DNA of 64,000 nucleotides, taken from NCBI RefSeq assembly GCF_016618195.1, contig NZ_CP067099.1, positions 3,100,001-3,164,000 of the forward strand, in the 5' to 3' direction. The position numbers were made by a program, and so were the translations under genes. Origin of the DNA: Providencia manganoxydans (GTDB lineage Bacteria; Pseudomonadota; Gammaproteobacteria; Enterobacterales; Enterobacteriaceae). Of this stretch, positions 24,607 to 32,060 are shown one piece after another; the first letter of the stretch is position 1, and each line of letters opens with the position of its first letter. The notes beneath the pieces were generated by a model that worked only from the letters and a program-made list of their open reading frames with translations, was not told where the DNA came from and ran no database searches.

Positions 24607-24885
24607 ATGCAACAGATCACTTACTTACCGCGCACTGGTAAGACAAATTCAAAGATGCGTCGTTATGCAGCCAGAGGTGAATTAATGGCACGTAAAGCAG
24701 TAGAGGTAGCAAATCGCGGGCGCACTACTGAGGAAATATGGGATTCAATCATTAAACCAGTAGACGAAACCGATGTGCTTGCCAACCTGCTTATCGGGAT
24801 AAAAGACATACCCGATGTACAACGCAAGCAACCACGGCTACGCAAGCCGATTATGAGTGATGGAAGTGTTACGGCACGGGGATAG
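24607..24885 (+). CDS. N: N-like early antitermination protein
   Basis: A 92-aa protein, first gene after nutL. The N-terminus carries an arginine-rich helix (TNSKMRRYAARGELMARKA, residues about 13-31) in the position of the boxB-binding motif of lambda and P22 N; P22 N also opens with an ITY and an Asn-Ala/Ser-Lys-x-Arg-Arg pattern. The rest would contact NusA and RNA polymerase. GAGGG precedes the ATG at 24607. Call is based on motif plus the two matching nut sites. Confidence 0.75.
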   Translation: MQQITYLPRTGKTNSKMRRYAARGELMARKAVEVANRGRTTEEIWDSIIKPVDETDVLANLLIGIKDIPDVQRKQPRLRKPIMSDGSVTARG

Positions 24886-24887
24886 AT

Positions 24888-25019
24888 ATGGAAACAAAAG
24901 CAGAATTACGACGCGACTATGCTGAATACAAGAAAAGAGCTAAATCCGCGAAAAGTATGAGTGTTCGCATGATGTATATCTCTATGGCTCTAAAGTTAAG
25001 AGTAGAATTGAGAGCTTAA
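24888..25019 (+). CDS. 43-aa basic hypothetical protein
   Basis: A small gene two bases after the N-like gene. The product is a charged helix (METKAELRRDYAEYKKRAKS, then SMSVRMMYISMALKL). Coupled position supports translation. Function unknown. Confidence 0.5.
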   Translation: METKAELRRDYAEYKKRAKSAKSMSVRMMYISMALKLRVELRA

Positions 25020-25043
25020 AAGCAGGCACAGTTAACTAATTAC

Positions 25044-25069
25044 AGTCCATCAAGGTGGGCTGTGGTGAG
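25044..25069 (+). repeat. pL-leader hairpin repeat, copy 1
   Basis: The element begins AGTCCAT, varies for three bases and ends GGTGGGCTGTGGTGAG. ACAGTCCA and TGGGCTGT (25042-25063) pair in an 8-bp stem with one G-T pair. It is followed by AAGGAG and a tiny frame. Copy 2 is at 25422. Confidence 0.7.
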
Positions 25070-25313
25070 GTAACTTCACAAGGAGAAATACATATCCGTC
25101 ATGGCTGAACACCACGGCGCATTGCTAGCACCTTAGACTATAGGTAGATAAATAAATCCTATATAGGCAGTAACACAAAGAACACAGCAAGACTGTGGTT
25201 GCTGAGCAATGGTAGATGTTTAGATGCTTATTAATAAATTCATTAATTAGAGATAGATAAATTTTGATTGGCGTTAAAGCGGTGGCGTCATAGATGTAAG
25301 TACCGTTTGAATC

Positions 25314-25354
25314 GGAGGATTTATGTAGTGATTAAATTTAACGTATCTAAATAA
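25314..25354 (+). other. Shine-Dalgarno with start-stop and 8-codon minigene
   Basis: GGAGG (25314-25318) is followed by ATG directly joined to TAG (25323-25328). A GTG at 25328 opens an eight-codon frame ending in TAA at 25354. Lambda has bar minigenes in its pL region that sequester tRNA; this could be similar, though no product is proven. Confidence 0.4.
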
Positions 25355-25421
25355 ATCAAAGAGTGCGGTGCCATGGTCTGTGAGACCCGCAGCCTAGAGC
25401 GATATCTAGGCAACTAACCAG

Positions 25422-25447
25422 AGTCCATTGCGGTGGGCTGTGGTGAG
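25422..25447 (+). repeat. pL-leader hairpin repeat, copy 2
   Basis: It matches copy 1 at 23 of 26 positions; the three differences are adjacent and fall in the loop. It lies 25 bases before the start of the gene at 25472. Confidence 0.7.
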
Positions 25448-25471
25448 TTGATTAATAGATAGGAGATAGAG

Positions 25472-25648
25472 ATGCCGAGAACAAAAAAGGAATGGAAAGA
25501 GAAAGTCAAATGTTGGACTGATACCAAAGTAGTTGAGATGGACGGCGATACAGTTGCTTGTGTTCTTTATATGATAGCGAGCTTACCTGAAAATCAAATC
25601 AAAGATTTAAACGAAGAAATGAAAAAGCTAGGCATTCACTATAACTAG
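25472..25648 (+). CDS. 58-aa hypothetical protein
   Basis: A small gene with AGGAGATAGAG before its ATG. The product (MPRTKKEWKEKVKCW at the start, SLPENQIKDLNEEMKKLG near the end) is charged, helical and soluble. It follows the second hairpin repeat. Function unknown. Confidence 0.6.
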   Translation: MPRTKKEWKEKVKCWTDTKVVEMDGDTVACVLYMIASLPENQIKDLNEEMKKLGIHYN

Positions 25649-25679
25649 CATCGCGTTTAGTTAATAACGGATAGGTAAT

Positions 25680-25705
25680 AAAAAGCCCACGCTATTGCAT
25701 GGGCT
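25680..25705 (-). terminator. minus-strand terminator
   Basis: Stem AGCCCA/TGGGCT followed on the minus strand by five T. It supports a minus-strand transcript from the small gene at 25769-25951. Confidence 0.6.
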
Positions 25706-25768
25706 AGGAATTGGTGCAGGTATGGCTACTCTAATATGTGATGTTAAAAACTCAAAGTAAGTGAAGGG

Positions 25769-25951
25769 TTAAATCGCGACCTGCAGCGCACACCAGCTAC
25801 CAACAACTACTTCTACAGATATACCTAAAACAAATCCCATGATTAATGCTCCTTTTAGCGATGCTTCTACTAGTGGGTAGATAGTAATCAGGTCTGAGAT
25901 TATTCCAAGTACTTTTACAAGTTTTTTGCTCGAATACAGCAAAGCCAACAT
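25769..25951 (-). CDS. small hydrophobic protein on the opposite strand
   Basis: A 60-aa, mostly hydrophobic frame with two candidate membrane segments (LVKVLGIISDLITIYPLV and ALIMGFVLGISVEVVVG). No good Shine-Dalgarno is seen, but a terminator follows it. It runs against the pL operon, so it would be an accessory gene with its own promoter. Function unknown. Confidence 0.35.
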   Translation of the reverse strand: MLALLYSSKKLVKVLGIISDLITIYPLVEASLKGALIMGFVLGISVEVVVGSWCALQVAI

Positions 25952-26059
25952 CACAAAGAATTATTTTGGATAAAAAAATCCACAAATTAATCTTACACAA
26001 TAAATATGAAGCCGTCAATAGCATGGCTTTATTTATTGGTCGCACATCCAGAGGTAAGC

Positions 26060-26242
26060 ATGAATATTGATAAACACAAACTTTGCATAGCTCAACAGCA
26101 AGCTGGGATTGCACGTTATCTCAAGGATGAGAACGAATGGAGCGAAGCAAACGAAACATTAAAAACAGCATACGGAGTACAACATGAACGCAAAGCAGAA
26201 ACACGTAAAGCAACAGATATTCACCCTACTTCGCGAGTCTGA
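26060..26242 (+). CDS. 60-aa hypothetical protein
   Basis: A helical, soluble protein (HKLCIAQQQAGIARYLKDEN near the start). GAGG lies before the ATG at 26060, so this start is preferred over the one 18 codons upstream. It overlaps the next gene. Function unknown. Confidence 0.55.
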   Translation: MNIDKHKLCIAQQQAGIARYLKDENEWSEANETLKTAYGVQHERKAETRKATDIHPTSRV

Positions 26243-26360
26243 AATGACCGAGAAACAAGTCGAATTATTGTTTGCTGATTGGAAATTTAAGCAGCAATGC
26301 GAAAAGACAAATCGCATCTTACATCAAGTTAATGCTCGTGGAGCGTACGCATTCACGTAA
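26184..26360 (+). CDS. 58-aa hypothetical protein
   Basis: A small gene overlapping the previous one by 59 bases in another frame. The product is helical and basic (MNAKQKHVKQQIFTLLRESE at the start). It ends ten bases before the methyltransferase-like gene. Function unknown. Confidence 0.5.
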   Translation: MNAKQKHVKQQIFTLLRESEMTEKQVELLFADWKFKQQCEKTNRILHQVNARGAYAFT

Positions 26361-26370
26361 GGAGATAGTC

Positions 26371-26844
26371 ATGCGCCCTATTCTGGATATGTGCTGCGGA
26401 AGTCGCATGTTTTGGTTTGACAGACAAGACAATAGAGCAATTTACAGTGATATAAGGGTAGAAAAACACATTCTATGTGATGGCAGGAAGCTAAACATAA
26501 CACCAGATATTATCGCTGATTTTAAAAACCTACCCTTCCCTGATAACTCATTCCATCAAGTTCTATTCGACCCGCCTCACTTAATTCGCGCTGGACACAA
26601 CGGTTGGATGTTTAAAAAGTACGGTCGATTAAATAAAGAATCTTGGAAAGAGGATTTAGCGAAAGGATTTAGTGAAGCATTTCGAGTGCTGCGGCCAAAC
26701 GGAACATTGGCTTTCAAATGGAACGAAACTCAAATTCCTACAAAGCAAGTATTAGCCCTTACTGACTATAAACCAACAATAGTTCAGCGAGTTGGCAAGA
26801 ACGACAAAACTCACTGGATATTATTCATTAAGGACGCAGCATGA
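26371..26844 (+). CDS. SAM-dependent methyltransferase-like protein
   Basis: A 157-aa protein. The N-terminus MRPILDMCCGSRMFWFD looks like a short SAM-binding motif I, followed by an acidic strand end (RAIYSDIRVEK), and a catalytic-type motif FDPPHL near residue 65. Such small proteins occur in many prophage early operons and may methylate adenine in DNA, but target and activity are unknown. The ATG at 26371 follows AAGGAG; the longer frame has none. Confidence 0.7.
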   Translation: MRPILDMCCGSRMFWFDRQDNRAIYSDIRVEKHILCDGRKLNITPDIIADFKNLPFPDNSFHQVLFDPPHLIRAGHNGWMFKKYGRLNKESWKEDLAKGFSEAFRVLRPNGTLAFKWNETQIPTKQVLALTDYKPTIVQRVGKNDKTHWILFIKDAA

Positions 26845-26993
26845 GAATTTCAGAGTATGAATTCCAGCAACGGCAGGATGCCGAGAAGAAGCGCAAGGAG
26901 CGCGATGAAGAGGCTGAATACTATCGCATGGAAGGCTTAGGTATTCAGCAGCAATCAACACCTACACGCTGGATGAGGGGTGATTATGGGTGA
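26841..26993 (+). CDS. 50-aa charged hypothetical protein
   Basis: It begins in an ATGA overlap with the methyltransferase-like stop. The product is a highly charged helix (YEFQQRQDAEKKRKERDEEA). Function unknown. Confidence 0.5.
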   Translation: MRISEYEFQQRQDAEKKRKERDEEAEYYRMEGLGIQQQSTPTRWMRGDYG

Positions 26994-27294
26994 GTATCTG
27001 GTTAAGTGCTTCCCATCTCATTCAACCAAAGAACAAGCGCTAAAATCAGCAATAGAACAGATAAGGCTATCTAGGCAAGGAACGCCTCAGAATATCAATG
27101 CATCAGGGAAGCAACGCGAAGCCATAAATACATGGCACTCAAATTTAACTATGTCCAAGTACTACCCCCCCCTGCCCGCTCACATAGAACAGCAACGGAT
27201 CACCGAAGAACAACTTCGATATGCGAAACATTTAGCTAAAGGAATTAGCTCTAGTGGGTATGGGTATGGCGAAGGTAGAAACATGGGAGACTAA
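26986..27294 (+). CDS. 102-aa hypothetical protein
   Basis: A soluble protein with helices near both ends (KEQALKSAIEQIRL and ITEEQLRYAKHLAKG). A run of eight C at about 27166-27173 lies in the coding part, a possible slippage site. Its stop is directly followed by the ExoX-like gene. Start at 26986 has AGGGG before it. Confidence 0.5.
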   Translation: MGEYLVKCFPSHSTKEQALKSAIEQIRLSRQGTPQNINASGKQREAINTWHSNLTMSKYYPPLPAHIEQQRITEEQLRYAKHLAKGISSSGYGYGEGRNMGD

Positions 27295-27972
27295 ATGAAA
27301 TACAGAATTATCGACACTGAAACTTGCGATTTTGACAGCGGAATTGTTGAAATAGCAAGTATCGATTTAAACGACACAGAAATTAATTATAACTCGCAGC
27401 AATCCCACTTTGTAAACCCTCAGAAACCAATCTCAATAAACGCAATGGCTATTCACCACATCACCAATGAAATGGTTGAACTATCCCCGCTTATTGAAGA
27501 TGTAATTGATGCTTATAAAGGTGCTGATTATCTGGTTGCACATAATGCCGAGTTCGATAAACGAATGATGCCAGAAATGAACGCGCCTTTTATCTGCACT
27601 TTAAAACTAGCGAGGCGTTTATGGCCAGAGTTAGAAAGCCACAGCAATCAATATCTACGCTACGCACTGGAACTGGATGTTCATGTGCCAGAAGGATTAC
27701 ACGCTCACAGAGCGCTATATGACTGCGTTGTTACAGCATCATTATTTAAGCGGATCAAGGATGATTCGGGGTGGTCAGATACGGAAATGTTAGAAATAAC
27801 TAATCAGCCATCACTATTAAGCAAGTTACGTTTCGGTAAATACAAAGGGATGACATTTACCGAAGTAAAGAAAGAGAACGCAGGGTATTTAACTTGGCTG
27901 CTAGGCCAACCTGATTTAGACCCTGATGTTAAGTTTAGTATTAATTATTGGATGGAGAAGAAATATGAGTAA
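27295..27972 (+). CDS. ExoX-like 3'-5' exonuclease with DUF3820 tail
   Basis: A 225-aa DnaQ-fold exonuclease closely patterned on E. coli exodeoxyribonuclease X. Motif I is IIDTETCDFDSGIVEIAS, motif II HNAEFDKRMMPEM near residue 82, and motif III HAHRALYDCVVTA near residue 140. The C-terminal 60 residues (RFGKYKGMTFTEV) form the DUF3820 part also found in ExoX. It probably serves phage recombination together with the next gene. Confidence 0.88.
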   Translation: MKYRIIDTETCDFDSGIVEIASIDLNDTEINYNSQQSHFVNPQKPISINAMAIHHITNEMVELSPLIEDVIDAYKGADYLVAHNAEFDKRMMPEMNAPFICTLKLARRLWPELESHSNQYLRYALELDVHVPEGLHAHRALYDCVVTASLFKRIKDDSGWSDTEMLEITNQPSLLSKLRFGKYKGMTFTEVKKENAGYLTWLLGQPDLDPDVKFSINYWMEKKYE

Positions 27973-28540
27973 AGAATTCTTCCAAAAAATAGCAGCCATA
28001 CAACAGAACCTAAAGGCACCAAAAAACCTCAACAACTCATTCGGGAACTACGCATACAGGAGTTGCGAAGGGATTTTAGAATCAGTTAAGCCATTACTTG
28101 ATGGTTTGGTGTTAAGTATCACAGATGATGTTATTGCTGTAGGCGACCGAATTTACGTCAAATCAACTGCAACTCTCACGGATGGAGAGAATTCACATAG
28201 CGTATCAGCTTTAGCAAGAGAGCCTATGTCAAAAAAAGGAATGGATGACGCTCAGGTGACAGGAGCTACAAGCTCATATGCTCGTAAGTATTGCTTAAAT
28301 GGATTGTTCGCTATTGATGATTCAAAAGATGCAGATAGCAATGAACATAAGCAACAAGAGAAAAACTTTAAACCTGATGTTGTCCTATCTGAGTTTACTG
28401 GTAATGCAATGAATATCAGTAATATAAAAACATTAAAAGCTGAATTTGGTAAAACATGGAAGTTACTCGATAACACGCCAGAGCAAGCGAAGGCTAAAGA
28501 AGTTTATGACATTAGAAAATCAGAATTGGAGGCTGCATAA
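27965..28540 (+). CDS. erf: ERF-family single-strand annealing recombinase
   Basis: A 191-aa recombinase of the Erf type, which anneals single strands during recombination and genome circularisation. Motifs are NSFGNYAYRSCEGILESVKP near residue 22 and GATSSYARKYCLNGLFAID near residue 100. The C-terminus is charged. It overlaps the ExoX-like gene and is followed at once by SSB, a clear recombination module. Confidence 0.88.
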   Translation: MSKEFFQKIAAIQQNLKAPKNLNNSFGNYAYRSCEGILESVKPLLDGLVLSITDDVIAVGDRIYVKSTATLTDGENSHSVSALAREPMSKKGMDDAQVTGATSSYARKYCLNGLFAIDDSKDADSNEHKQQEKNFKPDVVLSEFTGNAMNISNIKTLKAEFGKTWKLLDNTPEQAKAKEVYDIRKSELEAA

Positions 28541-29002
28541 ATGGCAGATAAAGGCGTAAACAAAGCAACAATACTTGGTCACCTAGGAAAGGATCCTGAA
28601 GTTAGATATTCACCATCAGGAACAGCATTTACCAAGTTTTCTTTAGCAACAAGTGAGTCATGGAATGACAAGAATACTGGCGAAAAGCGCGAGAAAACTG
28701 AGTGGCATAATATTGTTATTCAAGGAAAGTTGGCAGAAGTCGCAGGCGAGTACCTGAGAAAAGGGAGTCAAGTTTACATTGAGGGGAAAATTAAAACGCG
28801 CAAATACCAAGGCAACGATGGACAGGATAAATATATCACTGAGATTGTGGTTGGAATTAACGGAACTATGCAGATGTTAGGTAGCAACGGTGGCAATAAT
28901 CAGGCAGGAAGCCAGCAGCCAGCGCGACAGTCTCAACAGCTACAGCAGCAAGCACCGCAGAATGAGCCACCGATGGATTGGGATGACAATATTCCGTTCT
29001 AG
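28541..29002 (+). CDS. ssb: single-stranded DNA-binding protein
   Basis: A 153-aa SSB with an OB fold ([20 protein letters not shown] at the start, [20 protein letters not shown] later), a Gln-rich linker and the acidic tip MDWDDNIPF that recruits partner proteins. It works with the Erf and ExoX-like proteins upstream. Its TAG stop shares a CTAG with the stop of the convergent gene. Confidence 0.95.
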   Translation: MADKGVNKATILGHLGKDPEVRYSPSGTAFTKFSLATSESWNDKNTGEKREKTEWHNIVIQGKLAEVAGEYLRKGSQVYIEGKIKTRKYQGNDGQDKYITEIVVGINGTMQMLGSNGGNNQAGSQQPARQSQQLQQQAPQNEPPMDWDDNIPF

Positions 29003-29616
29003 AGTTTATTCTTTATCATATTGATGATTTCACTCTTATATGTTTCGAAATCATCATGAAATGTATCATCTGCATCAACCCCTGAATACACTATCTTATC
29101 TGTTTCTGGCGAAATACCAACATAATAATCCCTCATCGACTTATCGATATTGGGGTTCATAGTTAATAAGTGAGATCTGATAGCTATAACTAGCGAGTAC
29201 TCTAATTCGAATAATTTCTTTAACAATTTAGTCGTATCATTTTGCCAAATCGCGTCAGCTTCTATTCCGAGTGCTAGCAGTTCATTATGATATTGACTAG
29301 ACAATTTCAATCTTTCTGTGTACACGCTCTTATATTTTAGGTATTCAATTTGCTCCTCAGATAGTGAACCTTTGATATCTTCAGGCGGATCTGTTTTTTC
29401 ATATGAAAAAATGGCAGGGCTTCTAACTTGATTTATAGCATTATGATATTTAGTTAGATTAATCAAAATATCTTTAGCTAACTGATGATCCTCTTTCCAT
29501 TTTAGTTGTTTTTTCCACGTTTTTAATCCAGAAAGCGCAACGTAAGTACCAACTAGAGAGACTACTACTCCAGCTAGAGGGACCGCCACTTCAATAGCGT
29601 CTTTAATAAACTCCAC
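28999..29616 (-). CDS. membrane-anchored accessory protein on the opposite strand
   Basis: A 205-aa protein with one N-terminal membrane segment ([20 protein letters not shown], about residues 10-29), then a long helical soluble part with [13 protein letters not shown] and later [19 protein letters not shown]. It runs against the pL operon and is A/T-rich, so likely an accessory gene with its own promoter. The build, one membrane anchor plus helical domain, is seen in many phage-exclusion proteins, but no family was recognised. Confidence 0.6.
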   Translation of the reverse strand: MEFIKDAIEVAVPLAGVVVSLVGTYVALSGLKTWKKQLKWKEDHQLAKDILINLTKYHNAINQVRSPAIFSYEKTDPPEDIKGSLSEEQIEYLKYKSVYTERLKLSSQYHNELLALGIEADAIWQNDTTKLLKKLFELEYSLVIAIRSHLLTMNPNIDKSMRDYYVGISPETDKIVYSGVDADDTFHDDFETYKSEIINMIKNKL

Positions 29617-29662
29617 GTCATGACCTCTTATTTAAAATATATATTAAGTATAAGGAGTGTAT

Positions 29663-29902
29663 ATGTGTATTCAAGAGATAACTGCACAAGTCTATTACTC
29701 GCCAACTAGGAATAGGCGATATTTCAGCAAGGAAGCTGCAATAAAAGCCGAAGCCAAGGCGCGAATATTCAAGAAGTACCCATCTGAGCCGTATGAATCC
29801 GACACTGGATATGCTGGCTACAACATTTGGGATGATAGACCAGAATTCTATCAACGAGCATTACGACTTCTTTCTTACTTAATAAAGAAAAACATCAATT
29901 AA
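29663..29902 (+). CDS. 79-aa hypothetical protein
   Basis: A basic, Tyr-rich protein (VYYSPTRNRRYFSKEAAIKA near the start). AAGGAG precedes the ATG at 29663, preferred over a GTG two codons earlier. It restarts the plus-strand operon after the opposed gene. Similar small proteins with a zone of Arg/Lys occur in prophage early operons; role unknown. Confidence 0.6.
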   Translation: MCIQEITAQVYYSPTRNRRYFSKEAAIKAEAKARIFKKYPSEPYESDTGYAGYNIWDDRPEFYQRALRLLSYLIKKNIN

Positions 29903-29943
29903 CTCAGGATATATTTGCAAGGATGCAAACAGGAGATAGATAT

Positions 29944-30150
29944 ATGAAGCTGGAGGTAACTAAAGCGCAACTTGAAGCTATCAAGTCTCTTACTGATGAT
30001 TGCGCGGGAATGATTGGTGGCGGTTGTGAGGAAGCCGATAGAATATGGAGTAAACATATTCGGCTAATAGATAGAATGCTGCGCAAAAACGGACATGAGC
30101 GCTATTTTAACTCGCAGGGATGCAATAAGAGGAATGAATATGAAGGTTGA
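29944..30150 (+). CDS. 68-aa hypothetical protein
   Basis: A small soluble protein (LEVTKAQLEAIKSLTDDCAG at the start, with three Cys overall). AGGAGATAG lies before the ATG at 29944, preferred over an ATG seven codons earlier. It overlaps the next gene. Function unknown. Confidence 0.55.
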   Translation: MKLEVTKAQLEAIKSLTDDCAGMIGGGCEEADRIWSKHIRLIDRMLRKNGHERYFNSQGCNKRNEYEG

Positions 30151-30673
30151 ACAATCTCAAGTGACCAAACTGGTGATAACAGGCATAGAGCGTCACGACC
30201 CCATTCATGTTTACCTTGAGGATTATGGTGATAACAAAAATGGCAGAGTTACTATTAGCGAAAGTGGCGATTCATGGTCTTGTTTTTGGGGTTCTATGGG
30301 CAGCTCACTAGTTGAGTTTATTCATAGGATTAATAATCACTACTGGATAGGTAAGCTAGATTCTAATTTAAACTCTGAGATAGATGATGATAACGATGCA
30401 AATGCTGAATATGCTAAAAAGCAAGTTATCGAGCTGCGCAAAGATGATGAAATAGACCAATACGAAGCAAGGGAGTATTGGGATTTAATCGAATCATCCG
30501 ATGATGTTAAGAGTGATTGTTGCAATTGTTATATAGGAAGTAAGTTGCTTAATTTGTTTGGTGATGATGCTTGGTATAACGAATGGCCTTCTACTCCAAA
30601 CCCTAAATATCTAAGAATGGAATCGCGCTTAAATGCCGTTCGTGAAGCATTAAAGCAAGTAACCGTGAATTAA
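30140..30673 (+). CDS. 177-aa hypothetical phage protein
   Basis: The N-terminal half has beta character (KLVITGIERHDPIHVYLEDY, then SWSCFWGSMGSSLVEFIH), the rest is acidic and helical. Proteins of this kind, describing a small alpha/beta fold with SCFWG, recur in lambdoid early operons and have no known role. AGAGG precedes the ATG at 30140; another ATG lies six bases earlier. Confidence 0.6.
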   Translation: MKVEQSQVTKLVITGIERHDPIHVYLEDYGDNKNGRVTISESGDSWSCFWGSMGSSLVEFIHRINNHYWIGKLDSNLNSEIDDDNDANAEYAKKQVIELRKDDEIDQYEAREYWDLIESSDDVKSDCCNCYIGSKLLNLFGDDAWYNEWPSTPNPKYLRMESRLNAVREALKQVTVN

Positions 30674-30742
30674 GGAGGCATTTTGACAGTGGATTAGTCA
30701 CATGGATGTGAGTATGATTCCTGCATTAAATAAGGAGGAATT

Positions 30743-31339
30743 ATGCCTGATAAGAAAGAAGATTCCATTGCTAAGATATTAAAGTACGGCTTTGTTGTGA
30801 CCATAATATTTTCTATTCTGTATTACACTTGCTCTGAAATATACAATGCTACACCAGAGGTATCGGGAAAGTTATCTAACGTATTTAGTTTTGTATCTTC
30901 ATTTGGAATCATAGCTACTATAATTGTCTATCTTTGGCAACGGAATGACCAAAAAAGAAGAGATAAAGATGAAAATAACAAAAAAAAGGAATCGATAAAG
31001 CACTTAATAAAAAGATGCGTATCTGATTTTTGTTATTGCATAAATAAAGTTGAGTCAGGCTTATTAACAGGAGATATCACCGAAGCAATCAATCAATTAA
31101 ATAAAATAAACAACAAACATCTTGAAAGATGCTTGATAGACTCAAAGGACATTGACTTTAATATGTTTTATATGATATCTAACTTACTTGATGCCATTAA
31201 CGAACATAAAGATTTTATAGAAAAAAGGATAACAAACGGATCAAATAAAAACCCTGATTATTACGATGGTTCTATAGCGTGCTGTAATTACGCCAAGAAT
31301 GAAACAAATGAAAGATGTCGCGATATAATTAATTATTAA
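30743..31339 (+). CDS. two-pass membrane accessory protein
   Basis: A 198-aa protein with two N-terminal membrane segments (YGFVVTIIFSILYYTCSEIY and FSFVSSFGIIATIIVYLW), then a basic linker (RNDQKRRDKDENNKKK) and a helical soluble domain with several Cys. AAGGAGG precedes the ATG and a terminator follows the stop, so it is a self-contained cassette. A/T-rich. Possible exclusion or defence factor by architecture only. Confidence 0.6.
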   Translation: MPDKKEDSIAKILKYGFVVTIIFSILYYTCSEIYNATPEVSGKLSNVFSFVSSFGIIATIIVYLWQRNDQKRRDKDENNKKKESIKHLIKRCVSDFCYCINKVESGLLTGDITEAINQLNKINNKHLERCLIDSKDIDFNMFYMISNLLDAINEHKDFIEKRITNGSNKNPDYYDGSIACCNYAKNETNERCRDIINY

Positions 31340-31341
31340 AG

Positions 31342-31362
31342 CCTGCTAGTGCAGGTTTTTTT
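31342..31362 (+). terminator. terminator after the two-pass membrane gene
   Basis: Stem CCTGC/GCAGG with loop TAGT, followed by seven T. Confidence 0.75.
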
Positions 31363-31388
31363 ATACACAGAATTCAGAGTAACAATTA

Positions 31389-31547
31389 ATGCAAATAATC
31401 GGATATGTATTACTCATGCTAATACAGGGTTCTGCTGTGCCTGTTACAGAGCAAATATACACACAGCAAGAATGCGAGAGTCGTGCGTGGCAAATAATGC
31501 AGGTGCGAGAGGTTGAGATAGTTTGCAGGGAGGTGATGAGAGAATGA
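31389..31547 (+). CDS. 52-aa protein with signal-like N-terminus
   Basis: The N-terminus (MQIIGYVLLMLIQGSAVPV) resembles a signal peptide and the rest has two Cys that could pair in the periplasm. It overlaps the next gene in an ATGA. No Shine-Dalgarno of note. Function unknown. Confidence 0.45.
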   Translation: MQIIGYVLLMLIQGSAVPVTEQIYTQQECESRAWQIMQVREVEIVCREVMRE

Positions 31548-31729
31548 ATAAATTAAGAGAGAAAATAATAGAATTTCTTCAGTGTAATCAGCTTACCACA
31601 GACGAACTATATCACTTATGCAGTCCTGATTATTCAAGGAGTCAGGTTAGTTGTGTGATTGGTCACTTGGAAGCGGGTGGGATTATTAAGAAAAATACTT
31701 GTGAATATTGGGAGTTAGTAAATGAATAA
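31544..31729 (+). CDS. 61-aa winged-helix-like protein
   Basis: A small protein with helix-turn-helix character: IIEFLQCNQLTTDELYHLCS followed by SRSQVSCVIGHLEAGGII, which looks like a winged helix. GGAGGTGA precedes the ATG at 31544. Likely a DNA-binding regulator, by pattern only. Confidence 0.55.
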   Translation: MNKLREKIIEFLQCNQLTTDELYHLCSPDYSRSQVSCVIGHLEAGGIIKKNTCEYWELVNE

Positions 31730-32048
31730 ATACACCGAACTATCTGACTTCGAGATTAATAAAAAAGTTGCATATTTATTTTTAGATGTAGGGTATTACG
31801 AGATTGACTCATACCGACATGAGGTCATGTACTTTAGAAGTGGTAGTGGCAAAGGTTTGTATAGAGACTACGACCCATGCAACAACCCTGCCGATGCAAT
31901 GCCGATTATTATTGAGAATGGTATTAGCATGGTAAGAGTTAATAATACTTGGTCAGCTCGTCAATTTAACAATCATTGCATAGAAATTAACGGTGATAAT
32001 TATTATCGAATTGCCATGGAAGTTTATTTATTAATGAATGGAAAATAG
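31722..32048 (+). CDS. NinX/DUF2591-like phage protein
   Basis: A 108-aa protein with the pattern of the DUF2591 (NinX) family: YTELSDFEINKKVAYLFLDV at the start, a middle reading PCNNPADAMPIIIENGISMV and an ending around RIAMEVYLLMNG. Members occur in early operons of lambdoid phages and have no known activity. It overlaps the previous gene by 8 bases. Confidence 0.75.
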   Translation: MNKYTELSDFEINKKVAYLFLDVGYYEIDSYRHEVMYFRSGSGKGLYRDYDPCNNPADAMPIIIENGISMVRVNNTWSARQFNNHCIEINGDNYYRIAMEVYLLMNGK

Positions 32049-32060
32049 CATAGGTGAATT

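Larger units (their letters stand above)
25020..25471. other. structured RNA-rich stretch of the pL operon
   Basis: The 452 bases have no gene of ordinary size. They hold two near-identical 26-bp hairpin elements (25044-25069 and 25422-25447), a 7-bp perfect hairpin GCCTAGA/TCTAGGC at 25392-25411, a palindrome CCTATATAGG at 25158-25167, and a strong Shine-Dalgarno followed by ATG-TAG and a GTG minigene at 25314-25354. Confidence 0.6.
25649..26059. other. gap with a minus-strand terminator and a doubtful minus-strand gene
   Basis: The 411 bases between plus-strand genes hold a minus-direction terminator at 25680-25705 and one minus-strand membrane frame at 25769-25951. Nothing else is seen. 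Confidence 0.5.

Noticed and set aside
24434..24685. Plus-strand frame of 83 codons in the N leader
   Set aside because: No ribosome-binding site and it overlaps the N-like gene, which has a good start and a recognisable motif.
24309..25471. CRISPR-like array in the pL leader
   Set aside because: Only two copies of one hairpin element with unequal spacing; no regular spacers and no cas genes.
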